Part shown: positions 36,086-44,860 of the stretch, one piece after another
Numbering within the stretch: position 1 is the stretch's first letter
Layout: the number at the start of each line of letters is the position of its first letter
Origin: JAPOXR01 sp965219635
GTDB taxonomy: Bacteria; Pseudomonadota; Alphaproteobacteria; Rhodobacterales; Rhodobacteraceae
Assembly: GCA_965219635.1 (NCBI GenBank)
Contig: OZ244783.1
Coordinates: 2,356,001 to 2,420,000, forward strand
DNA: 64,000 nucleotides
Reading direction: 5' to 3'
Program-made: the position numbers and the translations under genes
The notes under the pieces: model-generated
Databases searched by the model: none
Seen by the model: only the letters and a program-made list of their open reading frames with translations
Told to the model about the DNA's origin: nothing

Positions 36086-36754
36086 TCACGCAAAGTCCTC
36101 GGGCACCATGAGTGCAAAACTGTCGCAATTCCGAATAACCCTGTCGATAGCCCAGGCCTCCCGGGGATCAATTGTAAGGTCGTACTTGCGCCTGACCTTT
36201 ATGATCCTGTCTACAAACCAGCATCTGTTCATGTCAGGCAGCCATTCCGCGGCATCCTTGGCGCATTTTCCGAACCTTGAGCACCGGTTGACCCTCGGCG
36301 TTGCAAGAGTCAGATTCAACAAATCCCGGGCAAACTCTCGCCTCACCGAAAGCGGTGCCGCGCAGAGTCCGCTGTCGTGGGCCTCGGATGTCGCAACAAT
36401 ATGTTCGATATCAGTCTCGCCCCGACTGGCAAAAGTGCGCCCCGTGTAAGGTCCATACACCTTGCCAGTCTGAGCCTGGATGATCTGCGGTTCCACACTT
36501 TGCGGATACCGGTAATCGCCACGATCATAGTAGGAGCAGCGGTTTTCTTCGGCGACGCGGATGCCCCGCCATAGCCCGTCAGTGACCGGTTGGGCCTCCC
36601 TTGCGTAAGCAGTCTCCGCACCGGCCTGTTCCATTGGACCGGGTGCTCCCGTGACTGCCGATCCGATCCTGATCTCAGGAAGCGTTACACAACCAGCAAC
36701 CGCCAATATCGAGGCCGATGCCAGCAACACCTTCAATCCTCGCCCGGCTGCCAT
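36086..36754 (-). CDS. Secreted lipoprotein with HNH-type nuclease-like domain (DUF1524/GmrSD C-terminal family)
   Basis: The 222-residue protein has a lipoprotein signal, MAAGRGLKVLLASASILAVA, with lipidated Cys22 in Val-Ala-Gly-Cys. The mature part has CSYYDRGDYRYPQSVE, then TGRTFASRGETDIEHIVATS followed by EAHDSGLC (the Asp-x-x-His core of DUF1524 HNH domains), FARDLLNLTLATPRVNR and DAAEWLPDMNRCWFVDRII. These blocks occur in the expected order for the HNH-endonuclease lipoproteins. ATG 36754 is chosen because it begins the signal; ATG 36820 would add 22 residues. Predicted role: extracytoplasmic nucleic-acid cleavage, perhaps for nutrient recovery. It follows the amino-acid permease gene by 67 nt on the same strand. 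Confidence 0.75.
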   Translation of the reverse strand: MAAGRGLKVLLASASILAVAGCVTLPEIRIGSAVTGAPGPMEQAGAETAYAREAQPVTDGLWRGIRVAEENRCSYYDRGDYRYPQSVEPQIIQAQTGKVYGPYTGRTFASRGETDIEHIVATSEAHDSGLCAAPLSVRREFARDLLNLTLATPRVNRCSRFGKCAKDAAEWLPDMNRCWFVDRIIKVRRKYDLTIDPREAWAIDRVIRNCDSFALMVPEDFA

Positions 36755-36821
36755 ACTGTCATCCGAACTCTTCCGACTTCCACAAGCGCAGAAGAAAAAT
36801 GCGCTCAAGAACTTCACCATT

Positions 36822-37586
36822 TCATGCCCTCTGATCGGATTGCAGCCGCCGCTCAAGCCAGCGGACCGCTGCGGAAACAAGCAGTATCAGCACAAGATAC
36901 TCCAAAACCAGGACCGTATAGATTTCAAGCGGACGATACTCGGTCACCACCAGTTCATTGGCCTTGCGCGTCAACTCCTGCATGCCGATGACCGAAACCA
37001 GAGATGACATCTTGAGCATGTAGACGAGTTGATTGCCAAGCGCTGGCAAGATGCGGCGGATTGCCTGCGGCAGGATGACGAACCACATCGTGTCCCGGTA
37101 ACCCAACGATATCGAGTGAGCCGCCTCGTACTGGCCACGGTCGATTGACTGAATCCCGGCGCGGAAGATTTCTGCCTCAAATGCGCTGTCCGAAAGCGCA
37201 AGCGCGATAACCCCGGCCCAGAAGACATTTATGGACAGATTGGTGATCTGCGGCATGCCGTAATAGACCCACAGTATCAGCACCAGGATCGGCACGGCCC
37301 GCACCAGTTCCACATAGCTGCGGTTGAGGCTGCGGAGCAACCGGCTCGAAGCCAGCCCGGGCAGAGCGATAGCCAGGCCGACCACGACCGAGATCGAAAT
37401 GGCAGTCACCGATAGCAATATCGTGTGTTGCAACCCGCCGATCAGGAATTTCAGGTTGGACATCCCCGAAGGAGTGGCCGGGTTGACGACATACCAGCCC
37501 CAGTTCTGCGAACAGCCTGAGGCCAGCATCGCCGTAGCTGCGATCGCCGCCAGACACGTTGGCCGAAAGAGCATCCTTGCCGCCAT
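36822..37586 (-). CDS. Polar amino-acid ABC transporter permease (HisM/GlnP family)
   Basis: The 254-residue inner-membrane protein has the His/Glu/Gln/Arg/opine permease domain: LIGGLQHTILLSVTAISISV, LVRAVPILVLILWVYYGMPQ and the EAA loop YEAAHSISLGYRDTMWFVIL. Unusually, before the first transport helix there is a separate leader, MLFRPTCLAAIAATAMLASG followed by Cys-Ser-Gln, resembling a lipoprotein signal. ATG 37586 lies 8 nt after the ATPase stop with an AGGAAAGG site. It pairs with the ATPase upstream and the divergent binding protein, presumably as a homodimer since only one permease gene is present. Confidence 0.9.
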   Translation of the reverse strand: MAARMLFRPTCLAAIAATAMLASGCSQNWGWYVVNPATPSGMSNLKFLIGGLQHTILLSVTAISISVVVGLAIALPGLASSRLLRSLNRSYVELVRAVPILVLILWVYYGMPQITNLSINVFWAGVIALALSDSAFEAEIFRAGIQSIDRGQYEAAHSISLGYRDTMWFVILPQAIRRILPALGNQLVYMLKMSSLVSVIGMQELTRKANELVVTEYRPLEIYTVLVLEYLVLILLVSAAVRWLERRLQSDQRA

Positions 37587-37594
37587 CGCCTTTC

Positions 37595-38341
37595 CTAATG
37601 ATTGAGGATCTTGTTCAGGAACTCGACGCACCGCTTGCTTTCCGGTTGCGTGAAGAACCTCTCGGGATCAGCTGCCTCTACGATCTCGCCGAAATCCATG
37701 AACACCATCCTGTCGGCAACCCGGCGCGCAAATCCCATCTCGTGCGTGACGCAAATCATGGTCATTCCGCTCTCTGCGAGCTCGGTCATGACTTCCAGCA
37801 CCTCGTTGATCATCTCCGGGTCGAGCGCAGAGGTTGGTTCGTCAAAGAGCATGATCTGCGGTTCCATGCACAGCGAACGCGCTATCGCGACCCTTTGCTG
37901 CTGACCGCCGGAAAGCTGCCGGGGGTATTTGCCAGCCTGTTCGGGAATGCGCACCCGTTCCAGCAGTTCCATCGCCAGATGCCGCGCGTCATTCTTCGAC
38001 ATGCCCCGCGCCCGCACTGGACCCAATGTCAGGTTGTCGAGCACAGTCAGATGAGGAAACAGATTGAATTGCTGGAAGACCATGCCAATCCTGCTTGTAG
38101 CGGGACCAGCGCCCTGCCGCGCAGTGCCTTGCTGCTCCCCGCCTATTCGAATGGTTCCCTGCTGGTAGTGCTCCAACCCGATTATGCATCGAATGAGTGT
38201 GGATTTCCCGGAACCGGACGGCCCGCAGACGACAATCTTCTCGCCTGTGTGGACATCAAGCGACACATTCTTGAGGGCCTGAAACTCGCCGAACCACGCC
38301 GACACACTCTCGATCTGAATGATCGCAACACTGTCCACCAT
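37595..38341 (-). CDS. Polar amino-acid ABC transporter ATP-binding protein (GlnQ/HisP family)
   Basis: The 248-residue ATPase has Walker A GPSGSGKST, RIGMVFQQFNLFPHLTVLDN (typical of amino-acid ABC ATPases), signature LSGGQQQRVAIARSL, Walker B IMLFDEPTSALDP and switch His in CVTHEMGFARRVADR. ATG 38341 is the family-normal start. The frame stays open for a further ~360 codons upstream, but that is antisense to the binding-protein gene. Confidence 0.93.
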   Translation of the reverse strand: MVDSVAIIQIESVSAWFGEFQALKNVSLDVHTGEKIVVCGPSGSGKSTLIRCIIGLEHYQQGTIRIGGEQQGTARQGAGPATSRIGMVFQQFNLFPHLTVLDNLTLGPVRARGMSKNDARHLAMELLERVRIPEQAGKYPRQLSGGQQQRVAIARSLCMEPQIMLFDEPTSALDPEMINEVLEVMTELAESGMTMICVTHEMGFARRVADRMVFMDFGEIVEAADPERFFTQPESKRCVEFLNKILNH

Positions 38342-38455
38342 TGACCGAAGCTTCCGCGCCAACTGCCGCTGGCAGTTGATGCCCACTTCCCGGCAATCTT
38401 GCAACCCCCGCGCAATTGGGCAAAGAACGGGCAACTCATTCACAGGGACATTGAA

Positions 38456-39229
38456 ATGAAGATACTGAGAATTGCCGCCGCGGCCGTGTTCTGCATGTTT
38501 GCCACCGGGGCCCACGCACAATCGGCCTTGCAGGAAATCCTCAACACGGGAGTGCTGAAGGTCGGAACGACCGGTGACTGGAACCCGATGACCATGCGCG
38601 ATCCGGCCACCAACAGCTACACTGGTTACGACATTGACGTGATGACCGAACTGGCCAACGACCTCGGTGTGGAGATCGAATTCGTTGCGACCGACTGGAA
38701 GACACTGGTCAGCGGTGTCACCTCCGGCAAATATCACATGACCGGTTCGGCATCGATTTCCCCGGCGCGGGCAAAGGCGGCTGGCTATTCGAACAGCTAC
38801 TTCTCGCTTGCCACCGTTCCCTTGATCCTCTCCCGCAATGCGGACAAGTACAAGGACTGGGAAGATCTCAATACGCCTGACGCCACCGTGGCTGCCACGC
38901 TTGGAACTACCCAGGAAAAGCAGGTCAAGGACTTCTTCCCCAACGCGCAGCACAAGATCGTCGAAGCTCCAGCGCGCGACTTTCAGGAGGTTCTTGCCGG
39001 GCGCGCCGATGCGCACATCACTTCCAATGTCGAGGCCTTCAAGCTCGTCGACCAGTATCCGCAAATGATGATCGTACCGGTCTCGGCGCCAAAGGCACCG
39101 ACGCCGATCGCCATGCTGCTGCCACAGGCAGACCAGGTGTGGATCAACTACGTCAACACCTGGATTACCCTCAAGCAGGAGAGAGGGTTCTTCGATGATC
39201 TTGGCCGGAAGTGGAACCTGCAGAATTGA
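38456..39229 (+). CDS. Amino-acid ABC transporter substrate-binding protein (SBP family 3)
   Basis: This 257-residue protein has a Sec signal (MKILRIAAAAVFCMFATGAH, cleavage after AHA). The SBP_bac_3 fold follows: VLKVGTTGDWNPMTMRDPAT, YTGYDIDVMTELANDLGV and ITSNVEAFKL in the late domain. The first block resembles the subgroup that includes cyclohexadienyl dehydratase (PheC), but no catalytic assignment is made; the divergent ATPase and permease genes favour transport. ATG 38456 has AGGGA upstream. It is followed by a strong hairpin at 39272. Confidence 0.88.
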   Translation: MKILRIAAAAVFCMFATGAHAQSALQEILNTGVLKVGTTGDWNPMTMRDPATNSYTGYDIDVMTELANDLGVEIEFVATDWKTLVSGVTSGKYHMTGSASISPARAKAAGYSNSYFSLATVPLILSRNADKYKDWEDLNTPDATVAATLGTTQEKQVKDFFPNAQHKIVEAPARDFQEVLAGRADAHITSNVEAFKLVDQYPQMMIVPVSAPKAPTPIAMLLPQADQVWINYVNTWITLKQERGFFDDLGRKWNLQN

Positions 39230-39271
39230 GCAATCGGGGACGGTCTCTAGCAGGTCAAAACCAAGAAACCA

Positions 39272-39295
39272 GGAACGGGGCTGACGCCCCGTTCC
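39272..39295 (+). terminator. Strong hairpin, probable terminator of the SBP gene
   Basis: A perfect 10-bp GC-rich stem (GGAACGGGGC / GCCCCGTTCC) has a 4-nt TGAC loop, 42 nt after the SBP stop. The following bases, GTCGCCATCC, are not a clear T-run, so Rho-independent termination may be imperfect. The stem is symmetric and would form on either strand. Confidence 0.7.
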
Positions 39296-39363
39296 GTCGC
39301 CATCCTTGCACGGCAGGCGGCCACTTGCCTTAGCGGCACTCCCATGACCGTAACGGAATCTGA

Positions 39364-40101
39364 ATGATGCGCCTCGATCACTCCACTTGGTACGAGGTAG
39401 AGGAATACCTGCGCTCATCCACTGGCATCATCATTCCCACCGGTTCAACCGAACAGCACGGACCAATCGGCCTGATCGGCACTGATGCCATCTGCGCCGA
39501 ATGTGTCGCCGAACGGGCAGCGCAAATCAGCGGCGCTCTGGTCGCTCCGACCATTGCCTTCGCACCCGCCTCATTCAATCTCGCATTTCCGGGGACGATC
39601 TCGATCGAGCCCAACCTGTTCCGGCAGTTTGCAGAAAGCACTTGCCGAAGCCTTGCAGGCCAGGGCTTCACCCACTTCTACTTTCTCAACGGCCACGGAG
39701 CCAATCTGGAACCCCTGCACGACTTTGCCCGCGAATTCGAACTCGGCAAGATCAAGGTCGAAAGCTGGTGGGGATACCTTGAGATACGCGAGATGAGGAC
39801 ACAGCTTTACGGCGACTGGGAAGGCATGCATGCCACGCCTTCCGAAGTTGCAGTCACTCAGGCAGTGGGGCGCATCGTGCAAAACAGCCTGGCGGCCAAG
39901 CCGCCGCGGAAACTCTCAGCGGAGTACATTGCTGCCGCGTCAGGCGATCGTCATGGCCCGCCTGCGCAACACAGGGCGGAGTTTCCTGATGGACGGGTTG
40001 GTTCCCATTCAGCACTTGCCAGCGCAGAGGCAGGCCACAGATTGCTGAAGGCCGCAGCCGAGGCTGCCGCAGCGGACTACTCGGAATTCCTGGACAGCTG
40101 A
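39364..40101 (+). CDS. Creatininase-family amidohydrolase
   Basis: The 245-residue protein has the metal-binding blocks of the family: IIIPTGSTEQHGPIGLIGTD with Glu, His and Asp ligands, HFYFLNGHGANLEP with a His, and GDWEGMHATPSEVAVTQAVG. A late FPDGRVGSHSALASAEAGH matches the closing block. Members hydrolyse creatinine, other cyclic amides or peptides (mycofactocin MftE). No creatine or mycofactocin genes are nearby, so the substrate is open. ATG 39364 is followed directly by another ATG. Confidence 0.88.
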   Translation: MMRLDHSTWYEVEEYLRSSTGIIIPTGSTEQHGPIGLIGTDAICAECVAERAAQISGALVAPTIAFAPASFNLAFPGTISIEPNLFRQFAESTCRSLAGQGFTHFYFLNGHGANLEPLHDFAREFELGKIKVESWWGYLEIREMRTQLYGDWEGMHATPSEVAVTQAVGRIVQNSLAAKPPRKLSAEYIAAASGDRHGPPAQHRAEFPDGRVGSHSALASAEAGHRLLKAAAEAAAADYSEFLDS

Positions 40102-40202
40102 CCGCTTCAACTGCCGGCAGGCGGTTTCGGAGGATTGCAGACAGGGCGGTTTGATGGCATCAACGGCATGGACATCAAAAGCGAACCGGAATTGCTGGCA
40201 CC

Positions 40203-40403
40203 ATGAATCCCCGACTATTGTCTCTGGCAGCAGGCTCTATTGGGCTGTTGCTTGCAGGATGCGCTGCACCAGGCATGTTTGATGACAATTTCGGCGGCAC
40301 CGAAATCCCGCACACCCAGGAACGGGTTACCGATGAACGCCTGAAAGAACTGGCGCCTCATCCGGATGAGTATTCGGAGGCAATGGCCGCTGCCGGGCTG
40401 TGA
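40203..40403 (+). CDS. Small predicted lipoprotein, function unknown
   Basis: The 66-residue protein has a convincing lipoprotein signal: MNPRLLSLAAGSIGLLLAG then Cys20, with lipobox Leu-Ala-Gly-Cys. The short acidic tail contains a TDERLKELAPHPDEYSEAMA segment but no known domain. It sits between the creatininase and homoserine dehydrogenase genes on the same strand. Small lipoproteins of this size are often missed by annotation. Confidence 0.65.
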   Translation: MNPRLLSLAAGSIGLLLAGCAAPGMFDDNFGGTEIPHTQERVTDERLKELAPHPDEYSEAMAAAGL

Positions 40404-40572
40404 CTGCTGCAATTGGAAGCCTGCGGCCAATCACACTCCGGCTCGCGCAAGTTGCCACCATCCGAGCGCTCCAAATCAAGTTGATTCCGCCAAGTGTTAT
40501 CCTTAATCGTACTGCGCCGACTGGACGATGATCCGACCTGGAACGGCACACTGATTTCCGGAGGAACTTGAA

Positions 40573-41859
40573 TTGAGCCAACCCCTTCGACTGGGCATAG
40601 CCGGACTCGGCACAGTTGGCGCCGGCGTGGTCAAGATTCTGGAGGGGAATTCCGATGCCATCCGGCAGAAGGCTGGACGGGAAATTCGCATTTCCGCCGT
40701 TTCGGCGCGCAGTCGCCAAAAGGAGCGCGGCATCGACCTCTCTGGCCTGGACTGGGAAGATAGCCCCATAACACTGGCCAATCGCCCGGATGTTGACTTG
40801 TTCGTAGAACTTGTCGGCGGTGAGGATGGAGTCGCGAAGGAGGCTGTGGAGGCTGCCCTCGATCAGGGCAAGGATGTTGCAACTGCAAACAAGGCCCTGC
40901 TGGCAATCCACGGCCAGGCGCTGGCGGAGAGAGCCGAAGCGGCAGGCTGCGCCCTTCGGTTCGAAGCCGCCGTCGCCGGGGGAATTCCGGTCATCAAGGC
41001 ATTGTCCGAAAGCATGGCTGGCGATCAGATCGTTCGGGTCATGGGGGTGATGAACGGGACCTGCAATTACATTCTGACCCGCATGGAACAAACCGGACTG
41101 ACCTATGACGAGATATTCAAGGAGGCGGAGTCACTCGGATACCTGGAAGCCGACCCGAACCTTGATGTCGGTGGAATTGATGCCGGGCACAAGCTGGCGC
41201 TCCTTTCGTCGATTGCATTCGGAACAAGGGTCGATTTTGCCGGCATCCAGCTGGAGGGCATCCAGAATATCACCATCGAGGATATCGAGCAGGCGCGTGA
41301 CATGGGCTACCGCATCAAGCTTCTAGGGGTCTCCCGCATGGTGGAAGATGGCCTGGAACAGCGGATGCAACCCTGCCTGGTTCCGGCAGCATCACCGACA
41401 GGACAGATCGAAGCCGCAACAAACATCGTCGTTCTGGAAGGGGCAGCAACCGGGCGGATTTCGCTGCGGGGCGCAGGAGCAGGTGAGGGACCCACGGCGG
41501 TTGCTGTGCTGGCAGACATCATCGACATCGCAAGGGGCAGGCGGATGACCACATTCGGCCAGCCGGCCGCATCGCTCCAATCTGTGGCCCGGGCAAGGAC
41601 TGCCGCGGAAGGCCCATTCTATCTGAGGTTGCTTCTGCTCGACCAACCTGGGGTTCTTGCGAAGGTGGCGTCAGCGCTCGGCGACGCCGGAGTCTCGATT
41701 GACCGAATGCGTCAGTATGGCCACGAGACAACCGCCGCGCCGGTGATAATCGTCACCCACAAGACAACCCGGGACCGTATCGACAGGGCCGTGCACGTCA
41801 TCAGGGGATCGGAAGTTTCCCTCAAGGACCCGGTGGCACTGCGGATAGAGGAATTATGA
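40573..41859 (+). CDS. hom: Homoserine dehydrogenase
   Basis: The 428-residue enzyme reduces aspartate semialdehyde to homoserine in threonine, methionine and isoleucine synthesis. It has the NAD(P) motif IAGLGTVGAGVVKILEGN, ATANKALLAIHG, the substrate-binding block VMGVMNGTCNYILTRMEQTG, LGYLEADPNLDVGGIDAGHK with the catalytic Lys/Asp region, and a C-terminal ACT domain (from ~residue 350, RLLLLDQPGVLAKVASALGD) that usually gives threonine feedback. The TTG start at 40573 is supported by GGAGGA about eight bases upstream and the family N-terminus; there is no nearby ATG. Confidence 0.95.
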   Translation: MSQPLRLGIAGLGTVGAGVVKILEGNSDAIRQKAGREIRISAVSARSRQKERGIDLSGLDWEDSPITLANRPDVDLFVELVGGEDGVAKEAVEAALDQGKDVATANKALLAIHGQALAERAEAAGCALRFEAAVAGGIPVIKALSESMAGDQIVRVMGVMNGTCNYILTRMEQTGLTYDEIFKEAESLGYLEADPNLDVGGIDAGHKLALLSSIAFGTRVDFAGIQLEGIQNITIEDIEQARDMGYRIKLLGVSRMVEDGLEQRMQPCLVPAASPTGQIEAATNIVVLEGAATGRISLRGAGAGEGPTAVAVLADIIDIARGRRMTTFGQPAASLQSVARARTAAEGPFYLRLLLLDQPGVLAKVASALGDAGVSIDRMRQYGHETTAAPVIIVTHKTTRDRIDRAVHVIRGSEVSLKDPVALRIEEL

Positions 41860-41899
41860 GAGGCGTGGCGGATTTCGTCGGATCTGCCAGCAGGCCGGT

Positions 41900-42862
41900 A
41901 TGAGCCTTCAGGTAGAATTCAGGGACCGGATGCTGTCTCTCGGTTTGGCACGGGTTTCCGAGGCAGCAGCGCTTGCATCAGCGGAATTTATCGGGCGCGG
42001 CGACGAAAAGGCCGCCGACCAGGCTGCGGTCGACGCAATGCGCAATCAGCTGAACCTGCTGGAAATCAAGGGCATGGTCGTGATCGGTGAGGGCGAACGC
42101 GATGAAGCGCCCATGTTGTATAGCGGCGAGGAAGTTGGAACTGGCGAGGGGCCATCCGTGGATATCGCCCTGGATCCGCTGGAAGGTACTGGCCTTGCCG
42201 CAAAAGACATGCCCAATGCATTGACTGTGATTGCAATGGGACCTCGCGGCTCGATCCTGAAGGCGCCAGATGTCTACATGGACAAGGTGGCGATAGGTCC
42301 CGGCTATCCTGACGGTGTCGTCTCCCTCGGAATGTCGCCGCGGGAACGCGTAGAGCGGCTTGCGCTGGCAAAACGATGCCCGGCAAGCAGCATTACCGTT
42401 TGCATTCTGGAACGTCCCCGGCATCAGGAAATGATCAGCGAAGTGCGCTCAACCGGAGCTTCCATAAGGCTTATCTCGGATGGCGACGTTGCCGGGATCA
42501 TGCATTGCACCGAACCGTGGAAGACCGGCATCGACATGTACATGGGAACCGGGGGCGCACCGGAGGGAGTGCTTGCGGCCGCTGCGCTCAAATGCATGGG
42601 CGGCCAGTTGGAGGGACGGCTGCTCTTCCGGAATGACGATGAACGGAACCGGGCAACAAGCCTGGGAATTACCGACCTCGACCGGACCTATTCAAGGCAG
42701 GACCTTGTCATGGATCATGTCATATTCGCCGCGACGGGCGTCACGGATGGCTCGTTGCTTCGTGGAATCCGCCAAGGCCCCGGCCATGTCGAAGCCGAAA
42801 CAATACTGCTGCGCTCCCGGACCGGATCGCGGCGGCTGATGCGTTACAGGCACATCACTTGA
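41900..42862 (+). CDS. glpX: Fructose-1,6-bisphosphatase class II
   Basis: The 320-residue GlpX-type phosphatase makes fructose 6-phosphate in gluconeogenesis. Diagnostic blocks are GMVVIGEGERDEAPMLYSGE, DIALDPLEGTGLAAKDMPNA (metal/phosphate site) and MGTGGAPEGVLAAAALKCMG. It lies 40 nt after hom and overlaps recJ by one base, so the three genes are probably one transcript. This order is familiar from alphaproteobacterial chromosomes. Confidence 0.95.
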   Translation: MSLQVEFRDRMLSLGLARVSEAAALASAEFIGRGDEKAADQAAVDAMRNQLNLLEIKGMVVIGEGERDEAPMLYSGEEVGTGEGPSVDIALDPLEGTGLAAKDMPNALTVIAMGPRGSILKAPDVYMDKVAIGPGYPDGVVSLGMSPRERVERLALAKRCPASSITVCILERPRHQEMISEVRSTGASIRLISDGDVAGIMHCTEPWKTGIDMYMGTGGAPEGVLAAAALKCMGGQLEGRLLFRNDDERNRATSLGITDLDRTYSRQDLVMDHVIFAATGVTDGSLLRGIRQGPGHVEAETILLRSRTGSRRLMRYRHIT

Positions 42863-44649
42863 TGAGCCCGCTGCCTGCCGTGAATTCCGATGACAGGCAG
42901 GATCAACAACCTGCCTTGCATGGCGTCGAGAGTTCGATTGCCGGACAGAAATGGATTGGGCTGTCTGCCGAACAGGACCGGATGGCCTATGCGATCTCCG
43001 AACAGACCGGGCTTCCCCATCTGTTGAGCCGAGTTCTGGCACGGCAGGGCAATACGCCGGAATCAGCTGTGACCTACCTTGAACCGACAGTACGAAGCCA
43101 GATTGGCGACCCGATGAGTCTCAAGGACATGGAAAAGGCCGTGTCGAGATTCCTGCAAGCCGTCAGGCAACGGGAACGGATTGCAATCTTTGCCGATTAC
43201 GATGTCGATGGAGGTTGCTCAGCCGCACTGATTTCGGATTGGCTGGGGCATTCAGGCATCGGCGCCACACTGTACGTGCCCGACAGGGTCAAGGAAGGGT
43301 TTGGCCCGAATGTGGCGGCGATGAAGCGCCTGGCGAGCGAGCACGACCTCATCATCTGCGTTGACTGTGGAACTTCGGCTATCGAACCGATCAAAGCGGC
43401 TGATGGAGCGGATGTGATCGTTATCGACCATCATGTTGGAGATGCCGAGTTGCCTCCTGCATTTGCAGTGGTCAATCCCAACCGGCAAGATGAAACATCA
43501 GAATTTGTGAATATGTGCGCCGCAGGGGTCGTGTTCCTGTTCCTTATGGCAGTCAACCGTGCAGACGGCAGGCACCGCAAAGATCTGCCCGACCTCAAGC
43601 AGATGCTCGACCTGGTGGCGCTTGCAACAGTCGCAGATGTCTCTCCGCTCGTAGGATTGAATCGCGCGCTCGTCAGGGTAGGCATCGAAGTCATAAGCCA
43701 ACGGAGGCGGCCCGGCTTGCGTGCGCTCCATGATCTGACAGGCATCCGGTCGCCGCCGAATTCCGGGCACATTGCGTTTGCGCTGGCCCCGCGGATCAAC
43801 GCTGGTGGACGGATAGGCCAGTCCGATATCGGAGCCCGGTTGTTGGCAACCAGCAAGTTGGAAGAGGCCGAGCGCCTGGCAAGAGAACTGAATGAGTTGA
43901 ACGTCGTCCGGCGGGAGATGGTTGAATCTGCATTCACAGAAGCACTGGCGCAGGCCGACCGGCGAGGGTTGGAAGCACCGCTTGTTTGGGCTGCGGGAAA
44001 AGGCTGGCATCCCGGAATCGTCGGAATTGTTGCTGCTCGCCTCTGTGAGACCGCCAACCGTCCGGCGGTTGCCATCAGCTTGTCCGACGGCAAGGGAAGA
44101 GGTTCTGCACGCTCGATAAAGGGCGTGAGCATTGGAACCGCAGTGGTACGTTGCCGCGATGAAGGTCTTTTGTTGAACGGCGGAGGCCATAACATGGCGG
44201 CGGGCCTGGAAGTCGAGGAACCGCTCCTGGAAGCAGCCATGGAGCGGATAGGTCAAATGCTGGAAGTTCAGGGCACGGCGGTGGATGCACCGCGCGTTGT
44301 CCAGATAGATGGCGAATTGCAGCCGCAGGCAGCAACCGTGCATCTGATCGAGCAACTCGAGCAGGCCGGGCCATTCGGATCAGGCGCGCCTCACCCTCGC
44401 GTTGTCATGCCCTTCCAGAGGATTGTCTACCGCCGGCCAGTTGGCGACGACCATCTGCAGTTGACCATAAAGTCTGATGCAGGCCACAGAATGGACTGCA
44501 TAGCGTTCCGCGTGATGAACAAGCCGCTTGGCAAGACCCTGAATGATCGCAATATCGGTCAGGTGCACCTGATGGGCCGGCTGGAGGTCGATCACTACCG
44601 GGGAAGGGCAACCCCGAAACTCCATGTTGACGATGCGGCTCTTGCCTGA
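42862..44649 (+). CDS. recJ: Single-stranded-DNA-specific exonuclease RecJ
   Basis: The 595-residue DHH/DHHA1 phosphoesterase works in recombination and mismatch repair. Motifs in order: FADYDVDGGCSAALI (Asp cluster), LIICVDCGTSAIEP, VIVIDHHVGDAELP (the Asp-His-His), APRINAGGRIGQSDIGARLL, and in DHHA1 GGGHNMAAGLEVEE. The C-terminal OB-fold domain is present (LHVDD near the end). ATG 42862 overlaps the glpX stop (TGATG). Confidence 0.95.
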   Translation: MSPLPAVNSDDRQDQQPALHGVESSIAGQKWIGLSAEQDRMAYAISEQTGLPHLLSRVLARQGNTPESAVTYLEPTVRSQIGDPMSLKDMEKAVSRFLQAVRQRERIAIFADYDVDGGCSAALISDWLGHSGIGATLYVPDRVKEGFGPNVAAMKRLASEHDLIICVDCGTSAIEPIKAADGADVIVIDHHVGDAELPPAFAVVNPNRQDETSEFVNMCAAGVVFLFLMAVNRADGRHRKDLPDLKQMLDLVALATVADVSPLVGLNRALVRVGIEVISQRRRPGLRALHDLTGIRSPPNSGHIAFALAPRINAGGRIGQSDIGARLLATSKLEEAERLARELNELNVVRREMVESAFTEALAQADRRGLEAPLVWAAGKGWHPGIVGIVAARLCETANRPAVAISLSDGKGRGSARSIKGVSIGTAVVRCRDEGLLLNGGGHNMAAGLEVEEPLLEAAMERIGQMLEVQGTAVDAPRVVQIDGELQPQAATVHLIEQLEQAGPFGSGAPHPRVVMPFQRIVYRRPVGDDHLQLTIKSDAGHRMDCIAFRVMNKPLGKTLNDRNIGQVHLMGRLEVDHYRGRATPKLHVDDAALA

Positions 44650-44860
44650 GCAGGGACGAGTGTTCGAAGCCCTCTGCGTCAGCTTGTGGAGGCCATTTGA
44701 CAAAGCCAACTCATCAACGATGCGACGCACAAATTGAATTCGCACGCAGCCAGGGCCGTAGGTCAACTGGTTGGCATGCACCGAATGATGCGGCCTGCCT
44801 CGACAACAGTGCCCCTATCGCCAGGACGCCATAGCATCCCGGCTATGGCCTGTTTTGCTG

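Noticed and set aside
38342..39418. Long N-terminal extension of the amino-acid ABC ATPase frame
   Set aside because: It is antisense to the solute-binding-protein gene; the ATPase family start is at 38341.
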